This document shows, piece after piece, positions 9,419-15,928 of a stretch of DNA of 18,075 nucleotides; positions within the stretch are counted from its first letter, which is position 1; each line of letters opens with the position of its first letter. The DNA comes from JBMOLK01 sp049325575. Lineage in GTDB: Bacteria > Bacillota > Clostridia > Acetivibrionales > Acetivibrionaceae. The position numbers were made by a program, and so were the translations under genes. Under the pieces are notes generated by a model. The model was given only the letters and a program-made list of their open reading frames with translations. It had not been told where the DNA came from and searched no databases. The DNA lies in NCBI GenBank assembly GCA_049325575.1, contig JBMOLK010000071.1, positions 1-18,075 on the forward strand, written 5' to 3'.

Positions 9419-9443
9419 ATTTATCTTTACAGTTCGCTATCTT
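9419..9443. repeat. Half copy of the palindromic repeat
   Basis: TTATCTTTACAGTTCGCTATCTTT, just after the lyase stop, matches the right arm of copies A and B (TTATCTTTACAGTTCGTTATCTCT in B). No left arm or inner part is seen here. Confidence 0.65.
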
Positions 9444-9476
9444 TAATAAGTGATCCATGTAAAAGAAACATTAAAT

Positions 9477-9517
9477 AGGCAAGACAGTGATGATAAAGCT
9501 TCACTGTCTTGCCTTTA
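9477..9517 (+). terminator. Rho-independent terminator after the PL11 gene
   Basis: AGGCAAGACAGTGA (9477-9490), a 10-base loop, and TCACTGTCTTGCCT (9501-9514) form a perfect 14-bp stem followed by TTATTT. It should end the sigI-rsgI-lyase transcript and separate it from the xyloglucanase. Confidence 0.92.
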
Positions 9518-9552
9518 TTTATAAAGAAAAAAAGACTCGTGGACTTATAATG

Positions 9553-9579
9553 CACATCAAAAAAATATATATCTTCGAA
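9553..9579 (+). promoter_or_regulatory. Second predicted SigI-type promoter, upstream of the xyloglucanase
   Basis: CACATCAAA (9553-9561), 14 bases, CGAA (9576-9579), identical in boxes and spacing to the motif upstream of sigI. It points towards the family 74 gene, but the start codon is about 600 bp away. A palindromic repeat begins 12 bases after the -10 box. It may be a working promoter with a long leader or a displaced, repeat-interrupted copy. Confidence 0.5.
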
Positions 9580-9591
9580 GTGATATATTAA

Positions 9592-9691
9592 AGAGATCGA
9601 ACTGTAAAAGTAGATAAACTTGATGAGCCCGCTATTTGTATTAAATTAGCGGAGCGAATTATATGTTTATCTTTACAGTTCGTTATCTCTA
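9592..9691. repeat. Palindromic dispersed repeat, copy B (about 100 bp)
   Basis: Nearly the same sequence as 4623-4721. Shared blocks include AGAGATCGAACTGTAAAAG, TAGATAAAC, GATGAGCCCGC, AAATTAGCGGAGCGA and TATATGTTTATCTTTACAG. Paired differences in the inner stem-loop region (CCATTTGTATC in A, CTATTTGTATT in B) leave the hairpin possible. Confidence 0.8.
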
Positions 9692-9692
9692 A

Positions 9693-9716
9693 AGAGATGG
9701 AACGTTCGCTATCTCT
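9693..9716. repeat. Minimal deleted derivative of the palindromic repeat
   Basis: AGAGATGGAACGTTCGCTATCTCT is a near-perfect palindrome built from only the outermost ends of the larger element (AGAGAT-GAAC and GTTCG-TATCTCT joined), directly next to copy B. It looks like an internal-deletion product. Confidence 0.6.
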
Positions 9717-9845
9717 AAAAGGAGAAGTACTTAACCTTATAAGTTAAATATTATCATTTATGTACTGTATTATTATTGCAGCACCTAATATAATAAGCTA
9801 ATTTTCGCACCAATTCTATACCAACGGTCATTGGAATTTACTCTT

Positions 9846-9896
9846 CATACCAAAAAGCAGTAATTCTCCATACCAAAAAGCAGTAATTCTCCATAC
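9846..9896. repeat. Short tandem repeat, 23-bp unit, two full copies plus a third start
   Basis: CATACCAAAAAGCAGTAATT + CTC at 9846-9868 is repeated exactly at 9869-9891, and a third copy begins (CATAC) before diverging. It sits in the long leader region of the xyloglucanase. Function unknown; it could be duplicated protein-binding sites or simple slippage. Confidence 0.8.
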
Positions 9897-10185
9897 AAAT
9901 TAATCTTAAACATAATCAATAATGTTAATACGACTGCAGCCTGTATATTTACTAAATATAGCAAGCGTATTAAATAATGTAAAAATATGTAAATGAGTTA
10001 TATAAAAAACAGATAGAACAAATAAGTGTAGGGTATTGGTAATGAAAGGGGTGAACAAATCTTTAACCAAGTTTATTTTTTGATGTTAGTCGATAAGAAA
10101 TTATTAAAAGGGAGGGGTTTCTGGAGTATTACACAAAAATTGCAATGTTTTCCATATTTTAATTATTATATAGGAGGTCTGTCAA
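9897..10185 (+). other. Non-coding stretch upstream of the xyloglucanase, with ribosome site
   Basis: AT-rich and without a convincing reading frame. The only clear signal is the ribosome site AGGAGGT at 10172-10178, seven bases before the ATG at 10186. No good SigA promoter was found; TTGCAA (10140) with TATTAT (10164) would leave too short a leader. Confidence 0.6.
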
Positions 10186-12726
10186 ATGAGTAAGAAGGCT
10201 TTTAGACTATTTATTGTTGCTGCTTTATTGATAGCTTTTACAAGCACCTATATGTTTGTGCCGCAAGCAAGTGCAGCACCTCAATCGGTGCCTTATAAAT
10301 GGAAAAATGTACAGATTGGTGCCGGTGGTGGTTTTGTACCAGGTATCATTTTTAATACCAAGGAAAAGGATCTGATTTATGCCCGTACCGACATGGGTGG
10401 TGCGTACCGCTGGAATCCCAGCAATGGAACATGGATTCCGCTGACGGACTGGGTCAGCCCTGATGAATGGAATCTGCTGGGTATAGAAAGTATGGCTACC
10501 GACCCTGTAGATCCGGATCGGCTCTACATAGCTGCAGGTACATATACAAACAGCTGGACATCAATGAACGGGTACATTCTCCGTTCTACTGATAGAGGTA
10601 ATACTTTTGAGCGCACCGAAATGCCCTTCAAGTTTGGCGGTAATATGCCCGGGAGGTCCATGGGTGAGCGTATGGCCATTGACCCTAATAAGAACAGCAT
10701 TCTCTATTTCGGTGCCAGAAGCGGCAATGGGCTTTGGAGAAGTACAGACTATGGGGTTACATGGTCAAAAGTTGCAAACTTTCCAAACGTGGGCCCTTAT
10801 GTAGAAAATCCTGCCTACGATTACACAAAAGACCCTATTGGGGTAGTTTGGGTGACTTTCGACCAAAGAAGCAGTACTTTCGGTAATGCTACCAAGACCA
10901 TATATGTTGGGGTAGCAGATAATACAGGCGACTGTATTTACCGCAGTACCGATGCTGGTGCTACATGGGAAGCAGTTCCGGGTCAGCCTGTGGGATTTTT
11001 GCCGCATCATGGCATCCTCTCATCTGATGGAATGCTTTACATTTCTTATAGTAATGGAGCGGGCCCATATGACGGTACCAAGGGTGACGTTTGGAAATTC
11101 AACACGGCTACAGGGGCTTGGACCAACATAAGTCCTATCCCTTCAAGCAGCACTGATAACTATTTTGGGTACGGTGGTCTGGCAGTGGATGCACAGAAAC
11201 CCGGCACTATCATGGTTGCAACATTAAACTCATGGTGGCCTGATGCAATTATATTCCGCAGTACCGATGGTGGAGCTACCTGGACCAGGATATGGGATTG
11301 GGCAGCCTATCCGACACGCAGCTTCCGGTATAACCACGATATTTCAACCGCTCCTTGGTTGGATTGGGGAGGTGTTGCAACTCCACCGGAAGTAAAACCA
11401 AAGTTGGGATGGATGATAGGTGACCTGGAAATCGACCCGTTTAATTCTGATAGAATGATGTATGGTACAGGTGCTACCATATACGGTAGCGATAATCTCA
11501 CCAACTGGGACAAGAATATAAAATTCGATATAACCGTAAAGGGTATGGGAATAGAAGAAACAGCGGTGTTAGGCTTGGTCAGCCCTCCTGAAGGTGCTCC
11601 ATTGGTTAGCGTTATGGGTGACATTTGCGGTTTCCGCCATGATGACCTGAATGTAGGTCCAGCTAAATTCCATGTAAGTGCATATGGTACTACCACAGGA
11701 ATTGACTTTGCAGAGCTTAAGCCGAATTTCATGGCAATTACCGCATCAAGCAACGAGTCTACTACAAAACGTATTTCTTTCTCATACGACGGAGGAACCA
11801 ACTGGTTCCAGGCAAGTACAGAGCCTGCCAACGCTTCAGGAGGAGGTCTGGTGGCTGCTGCAGCTGATGCAACATCTGTGGTTTGGGCTCCGAAAGATGC
11901 TCCGGTGGCTTGTACTACAAATGACGGAAGCTCGTGGACAACCAGTACAGGAATTCCGCAAAATGCGTTTATTGCTTCAGACCGCGTGAATGGTAAGAAG
12001 TTCTACGGACTCTCAGGCGGAAAGTTCTACTTAAGTACAGATGGAGGAACAAGCTTTACTGCGACTTCTGCTGCAGGTCTTCCTACCAGTGGAAAGATTA
12101 AAGCTGTTCCGGGAAAAGAGGGTGATGTATGGTTGGCTGGAGGAACAGGCGGTTTGATGCGTTCTACCAACAGCGGTACTACTTTCACCAAACTGCCGAA
12201 TGTTACGGAAGCAGATACAGTAGGCTTTGGTAAGGCTGCACCCGGTAAAAACTACATGGCAGTTTACATCACAGGAAGAGTTGACGGTGTTTACGGCGTT
12301 TTCCGTTCTGATGATACCGGTGCATCATGGGTAAGGGTTAACGATGACCAGCACCAGTATGGGTCCATCAACTACTCCATAACAGGTGACCCAAGAGTCT
12401 ATGGTCGAGTGTATGTTGCAACCAATGGCCGTGGTATCGTATATGGAGAACCTGATTCATCCGTGCCGGTTCCAACACCTTCAAATATTCCGAATCCAAC
12501 GCCTACAACCAAGCCTATGGTTGGTGATGTTAACGGTGATGGAGTAGTAAATTCAACCGACTATACATTGGTAAAAAGGTATGCACTTCGTATAATAAAT
12601 GACTTCCCTGTAACAGATGATCTCTGGGCAGGAGATGTAAACGGGGACGGATTGATAAACTCAACTGACTTAACGTTGGTAAAAAGGTTTATACTAAAAA
12701 TAATAACAGAGTTTCCTAAAAAGTAG
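10186..12726 (+). CDS. xgh74A: Cellulosomal xyloglucanase, glycoside hydrolase family 74
   Basis: Secreted xyloglucan-specific endoglucanase, 846 residues. Signal peptide about 1-31 (ends PQASAAP). The GH74 double seven-bladed propeller covers about 36-765 and shows the repeated BNR-like motifs typical of the family (RSTDRGNTFE, RSTDYGVTWS, RSTDAGATWE, RSTDGGATWT). Catalytic acids are at the expected places: Asp69 in ARTDMGGAYRW and Asp479 in MGDICGFRHD, matching Asp70 and Asp480 of the C. thermocellum enzyme. A short Pro-Thr linker (about 765-777) leads to a C-terminal type I dockerin 779-846 with loops DVNGDGVVNSTD and DVNGDGLINSTD. The ribosome site AGGAGGT is seven bases before the ATG. 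It is flanked by terminators, so it forms its own transcription unit, probably under SigI from 9553-9579. Confidence 0.95.
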   Translation: MSKKAFRLFIVAALLIAFTSTYMFVPQASAAPQSVPYKWKNVQIGAGGGFVPGIIFNTKEKDLIYARTDMGGAYRWNPSNGTWIPLTDWVSPDEWNLLGIESMATDPVDPDRLYIAAGTYTNSWTSMNGYILRSTDRGNTFERTEMPFKFGGNMPGRSMGERMAIDPNKNSILYFGARSGNGLWRSTDYGVTWSKVANFPNVGPYVENPAYDYTKDPIGVVWVTFDQRSSTFGNATKTIYVGVADNTGDCIYRSTDAGATWEAVPGQPVGFLPHHGILSSDGMLYISYSNGAGPYDGTKGDVWKFNTATGAWTNISPIPSSSTDNYFGYGGLAVDAQKPGTIMVATLNSWWPDAIIFRSTDGGATWTRIWDWAAYPTRSFRYNHDISTAPWLDWGGVATPPEVKPKLGWMIGDLEIDPFNSDRMMYGTGATIYGSDNLTNWDKNIKFDITVKGMGIEETAVLGLVSPPEGAPLVSVMGDICGFRHDDLNVGPAKFHVSAYGTTTGIDFAELKPNFMAITASSNESTTKRISFSYDGGTNWFQASTEPANASGGGLVAAAADATSVVWAPKDAPVACTTNDGSSWTTSTGIPQNAFIASDRVNGKKFYGLSGGKFYLSTDGGTSFTATSAAGLPTSGKIKAVPGKEGDVWLAGGTGGLMRSTNSGTTFTKLPNVTEADTVGFGKAAPGKNYMAVYITGRVDGVYGVFRSDDTGASWVRVNDDQHQYGSINYSITGDPRVYGRVYVATNGRGIVYGEPDSSVPVPTPSNIPNPTPTTKPMVGDVNGDGVVNSTDYTLVKRYALRIINDFPVTDDLWAGDVNGDGLINSTDLTLVKRFILKIITEFPKK

Positions 12727-12774
12727 ACCATGTTATCAACTGTTACAAAGTGCTCATTAGTAATTTGTGAACTA

Positions 12775-12806
12775 AAAGCTACTGGCCTTGTCGGTAGCTT
12801 TCTTAT
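12775..12806 (+). terminator. Probable terminator after the xyloglucanase gene
   Basis: AAAGCTAC (12775-12782), an 11-base loop, GTAGCTTT (12794-12801), then CTTATAT. The 8-bp stem is perfect, but the T-run is short. Confidence 0.65.
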
Positions 12807-12836
12807 ATCATTTATGATCCTTTAGAGCAGCTAGTA

Positions 12837-12919
12837 TGATAGGGATTTTTTTGATAAATCATAGTATTTTAAAGAGAAAGCTTCAAATTTGGTTATAGTA
12901 TGGTGGCAAGTCCCTATCA
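12837..12919. promoter_or_regulatory. Separated inverted repeat upstream of the chitinase
   Basis: TGATAGGGA (12837-12845) and TCCCTATCA (12911-12919) are perfect reverse complements 65 bp apart, just upstream of the putative -10 box. They could be paired operator half-sites or the closing stem of a leader RNA. No known riboswitch class was recognised. Confidence 0.45.
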
Positions 12920-12927
12920 GTCTGAGA

Positions 12928-12933
12928 TATAAT
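12928..12933 (+). promoter_or_regulatory. Putative -10 box of the chitinase gene
   Basis: TATAAT at 12928-12933, about 30 bp before the chitinase start, with ribosome site GGGGAG at 12950-12955. The matching -35 (around 12904) is poor, so an activator may be needed. No CACATCAAA/CGAA pair was found here. Confidence 0.45.
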
Positions 12934-12963
12934 TAGTATTATGCTATATGGGGAGAAAGTATT

Positions 12964-14958
12964 ATGTACAAGAGGAATAAGAGTTTTTTTCTAAAAAAAG
13001 CTGCATTACTGTTAGCTTTGGTAATGATATGGACAGGCATCTCCATTGTGCCGGACTTAGGCGTGGAAGCTTCCGCAGCAGCAACAGATCATCCAAGAAG
13101 AATAGTTGCATATTTTTGTGAATGGGGTGATATACCCTTAATGCAGAACTACACTGTCGATAAGATTCCATGGGATAAAGTAACCCATATAAACTACGCT
13201 TTTACAAAAGTGAATCCAGAAACCAATCAAATCGACTTTATTGATAGAACTATGGCCATTGAAAAGCAATATCAGGGCCAGGATATTAATTTGCCGTATA
13301 AAGGACATTTCAATCTTCTAAATGCCTATAAAAAGAGATATCCGGATGTAAAGACACTTGTATCTGTAGGAGGCTGGACCGGGACAACCGGGTTCTATAC
13401 AATGGCAGAGACACCAACCGGCAGAGAAACATTTGCAAACAGCTGCGTGGAATTTATAAGGAAATATGGATTTGATGGCGTTGATATAGACTATGAGTAT
13501 CCCACTTCCGTTCCATATGCAGGCAATCCTGGTGATTCTTCTGTGGCAGAGCCCAGGAGAGCTAGTCTTTATAAAAACTATGTAGAGCTCATAAAATTAT
13601 TGAGGCAGAAGCTTGATGAGGCAGGTGTGCAGGATGGTAGGGATTACCTCTTAACAGCTGCTGTAACTGCATCCTCATGGATTCTTGGAGGAATGTTTGT
13701 AGGAGAGTATGCACAGTATCTTGATTTTGCAAATCTGATGACTTATGATTTTCACGGTTCATGGAATGGTTATGTGGGACACAATTCTGCACTTTGGCCC
13801 GATCCAAGGGATCCAGAAACAGCTCTTTTGGGGACACCTGTATTAAACATTGACTGGGCATATAGATATTACCGTGGGGTTCTTTCACCGGACAAAATTA
13901 ATATCGGAGTTCCTTATTATTCCCGTGGATGGAAGAATGTTACCCCATCCACCTACCCCGGAGGTCTTTATGGCAGCGCAGCTTCTCAAGGCGGCGGTGC
14001 CGAGGGAGAGTTCGGCATATGGAGTGACCCCGGGCAGCCTTCAGGTACCAATCCTCTATGGCATGTTATGAATCTTTTACAAAAGCCGGAGAACAAGAGA
14101 TACTGGGACGATGTGACAAAGTGCGCATACTTGTGGAATGATTCACAAAAAGTTTTCCTTACTATCGAGGATGAGGAGTCCATCAAAAACAAGGTACAGT
14201 ACATAATAGATAAAGGTATTGGTGGGATGATGCTCTGGGAATTAAGCGGCGACTATGAAATGAAGGCAGATGGGACGTATGGTGTAGGCTCCACCCTGAC
14301 AACTCTGGCCTATAATATGTTTAAAGATGCTAAGCCGGCTAGCCCTCCTGCACCGCCGGTATTGCCTTCTCCTCAAGACTTTAGGAGCAGCTTTGGTGGA
14401 GAATACAGTCATCCGAATTACACTTATTCATGGACAATAACCAATAATACCGGAAAAGATATTCCACATAGCTGGAAGCTGGAATTTGACATGCCAAAGT
14501 CATGTACGGTTACCTCCTGCTGGTCTGGCACGGTTTCAGGACCTATCCAAAGTCCATATGATCCTGACTTTAACCGTTGGACAATAAATGGGGCTTCGTA
14601 TTTACCCATACCAAACGGTACTTCAATTACCTTTAAGGGTATGATAAACCTTTGCTTTTCAAACGGACCGAAAAATATTGTTTTAAACGGAAGTTCATCT
14701 ATTTATGAATATAATACCTTTACACCGTCTTATCGATATGGTGATATAAACATGGATGATCGGATTGACTCTATAGATTATACCTTAATGAGAAGGTATC
14801 TTCTAAGCATTATAAAGGAATTCCCATATAAGCAGCATACCGGTATGGAACTTGCAGATGTAAGCGGGGATGGACTTGTCAATTCCAACGATTATACATT
14901 AATGAAAAGATATCTGCTTGGAATTATAACAGAGTTTCCGGCAGAACGTAGTATATAA
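12964..14958 (+). CDS. chi18A: Cellulosomal chitinase, glycoside hydrolase family 18, with CBM2-like module
   Basis: Secreted chitinase, 664 residues, hydrolysing beta-1,4-N-acetylglucosamine chains. Signal peptide about 1-39 (ends ASAAA). GH18 barrel about 44-452: the family signature DxxDxDxE is D171-G-V-D174-I-D176-Y-E178 with Glu178 as the acid, preceded by the SVGGWTG strand, and MTYDFHG (Tyr261-Asp262) is present. A Pro-rich linker (about 459-472) leads to a beta-sandwich module about 473-585 that reads like a family 2 carbohydrate-binding module (SWTITNNTGKDIPHSWKLEF, then SCWSGTVSG and GTSITFKG). The dockerin is at 592-660 with loops DINMDDRIDSID and DVSGDGLVNSND. The simpler C. thermocellum Chi18A, as I recall it, lacks the middle module. 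The ribosome site GGGGAG is eight bases before the ATG. Confidence 0.93.
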   Translation: MYKRNKSFFLKKAALLLALVMIWTGISIVPDLGVEASAAATDHPRRIVAYFCEWGDIPLMQNYTVDKIPWDKVTHINYAFTKVNPETNQIDFIDRTMAIEKQYQGQDINLPYKGHFNLLNAYKKRYPDVKTLVSVGGWTGTTGFYTMAETPTGRETFANSCVEFIRKYGFDGVDIDYEYPTSVPYAGNPGDSSVAEPRRASLYKNYVELIKLLRQKLDEAGVQDGRDYLLTAAVTASSWILGGMFVGEYAQYLDFANLMTYDFHGSWNGYVGHNSALWPDPRDPETALLGTPVLNIDWAYRYYRGVLSPDKINIGVPYYSRGWKNVTPSTYPGGLYGSAASQGGGAEGEFGIWSDPGQPSGTNPLWHVMNLLQKPENKRYWDDVTKCAYLWNDSQKVFLTIEDEESIKNKVQYIIDKGIGGMMLWELSGDYEMKADGTYGVGSTLTTLAYNMFKDAKPASPPAPPVLPSPQDFRSSFGGEYSHPNYTYSWTITNNTGKDIPHSWKLEFDMPKSCTVTSCWSGTVSGPIQSPYDPDFNRWTINGASYLPIPNGTSITFKGMINLCFSNGPKNIVLNGSSSIYEYNTFTPSYRYGDINMDDRIDSIDYTLMRRYLLSIIKEFPYKQHTGMELADVSGDGLVNSNDYTLMKRYLLGIITEFPAERSI

Positions 14959-15031
14959 CTTTAACTAAGCTGCAGGATTTGATTAAAGCCGTATTATAAA
15001 AGACGCGAACCAGTTTGAATTCAGGGCTCTT

Positions 15032-15078
15032 CGGCTGATAAGATATATTAGATTGCAGCCAGTATAGCTTACCAGCCG
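15032..15078 (-). terminator. Hairpin in the convergent gap between the chitinase and DUF3298 genes
   Basis: CGGCTGATAAG (15032-15042) and CTTACCAGCCG (15068-15078) pair over 11 bp. On the minus-strand RNA every position pairs (one G-U); on the plus strand there is one A-C mismatch. It begins six bases after the minus-strand stop, as expected for a 3' structure or terminator of that gene, but no clear T-run follows. Confidence 0.4.
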
Positions 15079-15083
15079 GAGAG

Positions 15084-15725
15084 TTAACCACTAATAAGCA
15101 TCATATCAAGTGGACTGCCCTCTCTTACGATGTTCTGTATGTCGTATACAGATATAGGAAAGTAAGGGAAGCCATATGCGTAAGGTGTTATCTCATACAG
15201 TTGAAAATATACTACCAGTGCCTTATCGGCTATATAGTAGTCTTGGTCAGGCCTTATACCTTCAAATTCACCAAGAATAGGGATATCCCGTTGTTTTATC
15301 TGGGTTTTGATTATATCGGACAATACCTTAACATAGTCGCTTTCAGACTTAAAGAGATCTTCCAATTCATATACCTTTCCGGTATTTATATCAAATGTCA
15401 GTGATTTTATAATGGTTAGGCCGTGGGCAGCGGGATAGGCAAAGGTGTAGTTCCCTAAAGACAGGCTTAATACACCTCGTTCATTGGTTTTGATCTCATA
15501 CCAGCCCTGCATGGTTACATTTGGATTTTGATACCCCTGCTCCTTCAATCCACTGGTCTGTTCATAGATGAGTTTGTTTACCAGAGCAATTATTTCCGAA
15601 TTTATTTTATGCTGTATATATGGATTGGAAAGCCCTGTTACAACAGGGTATTTTATAACCACTTCATGGTTCGGGGATGGGATTTTCTTTGTCATTATGT
15701 TCACAGGATTTTGTATGTAATTCAT
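15084..15725 (-). CDS. DUF3298/DUF4163-family protein of unknown function
   Basis: 213 residues. The start is ATG at 15725 with GGAGG eight bases upstream; an in-frame TTG at 15740 overlaps that ribosome site and is rejected. The C-terminal two thirds match the DUF3298 pattern as found in RsiV and PdaC: YTFAYPAAHGLTIIKSLTFD, then TGKVYELEDLFK, then a block ending ALVVYFQLYEITPYAYGFP. The N-terminal part (PSPNHEVVIKYPVVTGL) is DUF4163-like. Unlike RsiV and PdaC it has no signal peptide, membrane helix or partner domain, so it is probably cytoplasmic. It may bind a peptide or sugar ligand, but no function can be assigned. It is transcribed away from the aconitase and convergently with the chitinase. 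Confidence 0.85.
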   Translation of the reverse strand: MNYIQNPVNIMTKKIPSPNHEVVIKYPVVTGLSNPYIQHKINSEIIALVNKLIYEQTSGLKEQGYQNPNVTMQGWYEIKTNERGVLSLSLGNYTFAYPAAHGLTIIKSLTFDINTGKVYELEDLFKSESDYVKVLSDIIKTQIKQRDIPILGEFEGIRPDQDYYIADKALVVYFQLYEITPYAYGFPYFPISVYDIQNIVREGSPLDMMLISG

Positions 15726-15758
15726 ATAATCTACCTCCAAAATAAGCTGCTACTCATA

Positions 15759-15835
15759 TAATATTCTTAATGATCATTTACGTTACAGATGAAACTTTAT
15801 ATAGTAAATCCCGGCGTATCAGTATAAGAATATTA
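15759..15835. promoter_or_regulatory. Inverted repeat between the divergent DUF3298 and aconitase genes
   Basis: TAATATTCTTA (15759-15769) and TAAGAATATTA (15825-15835) are perfect 11-bp reverse complements, 55 bp apart, in the 203-bp gap between the two start codons. The position suits a regulator controlling both genes by looping, but no known site was recognised with certainty and AT-rich chance pairing is possible. Confidence 0.4.
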
Positions 15836-15928
15836 CATCAACATCATAAGAGGTTTAACAAATATCAATAGAGGGTAATTATCTCTTGGGAAAAATCATA
15901 TCTATAAGCAAAAGTGGAGGTAAACTGT

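Noticed and set aside
9846..9896. CRISPR-like array
   Set aside because: The repeats are directly adjacent with no spacers, and no cas genes are present.
10041..10082. Thirteen-codon reading frame in the xyloglucanase leader (starts MKGVNKS)
   Set aside because: No ribosome site and no attenuator hairpin behind it; probably chance.
11307..11831. Long minus-strand reading frame inside the xyloglucanase gene
   Set aside because: A shadow of the GH74 coding sequence, with no ribosome site or recognisable domain. The same applies to the other antisense frames, such as 5156-5551 and 8666-9055.
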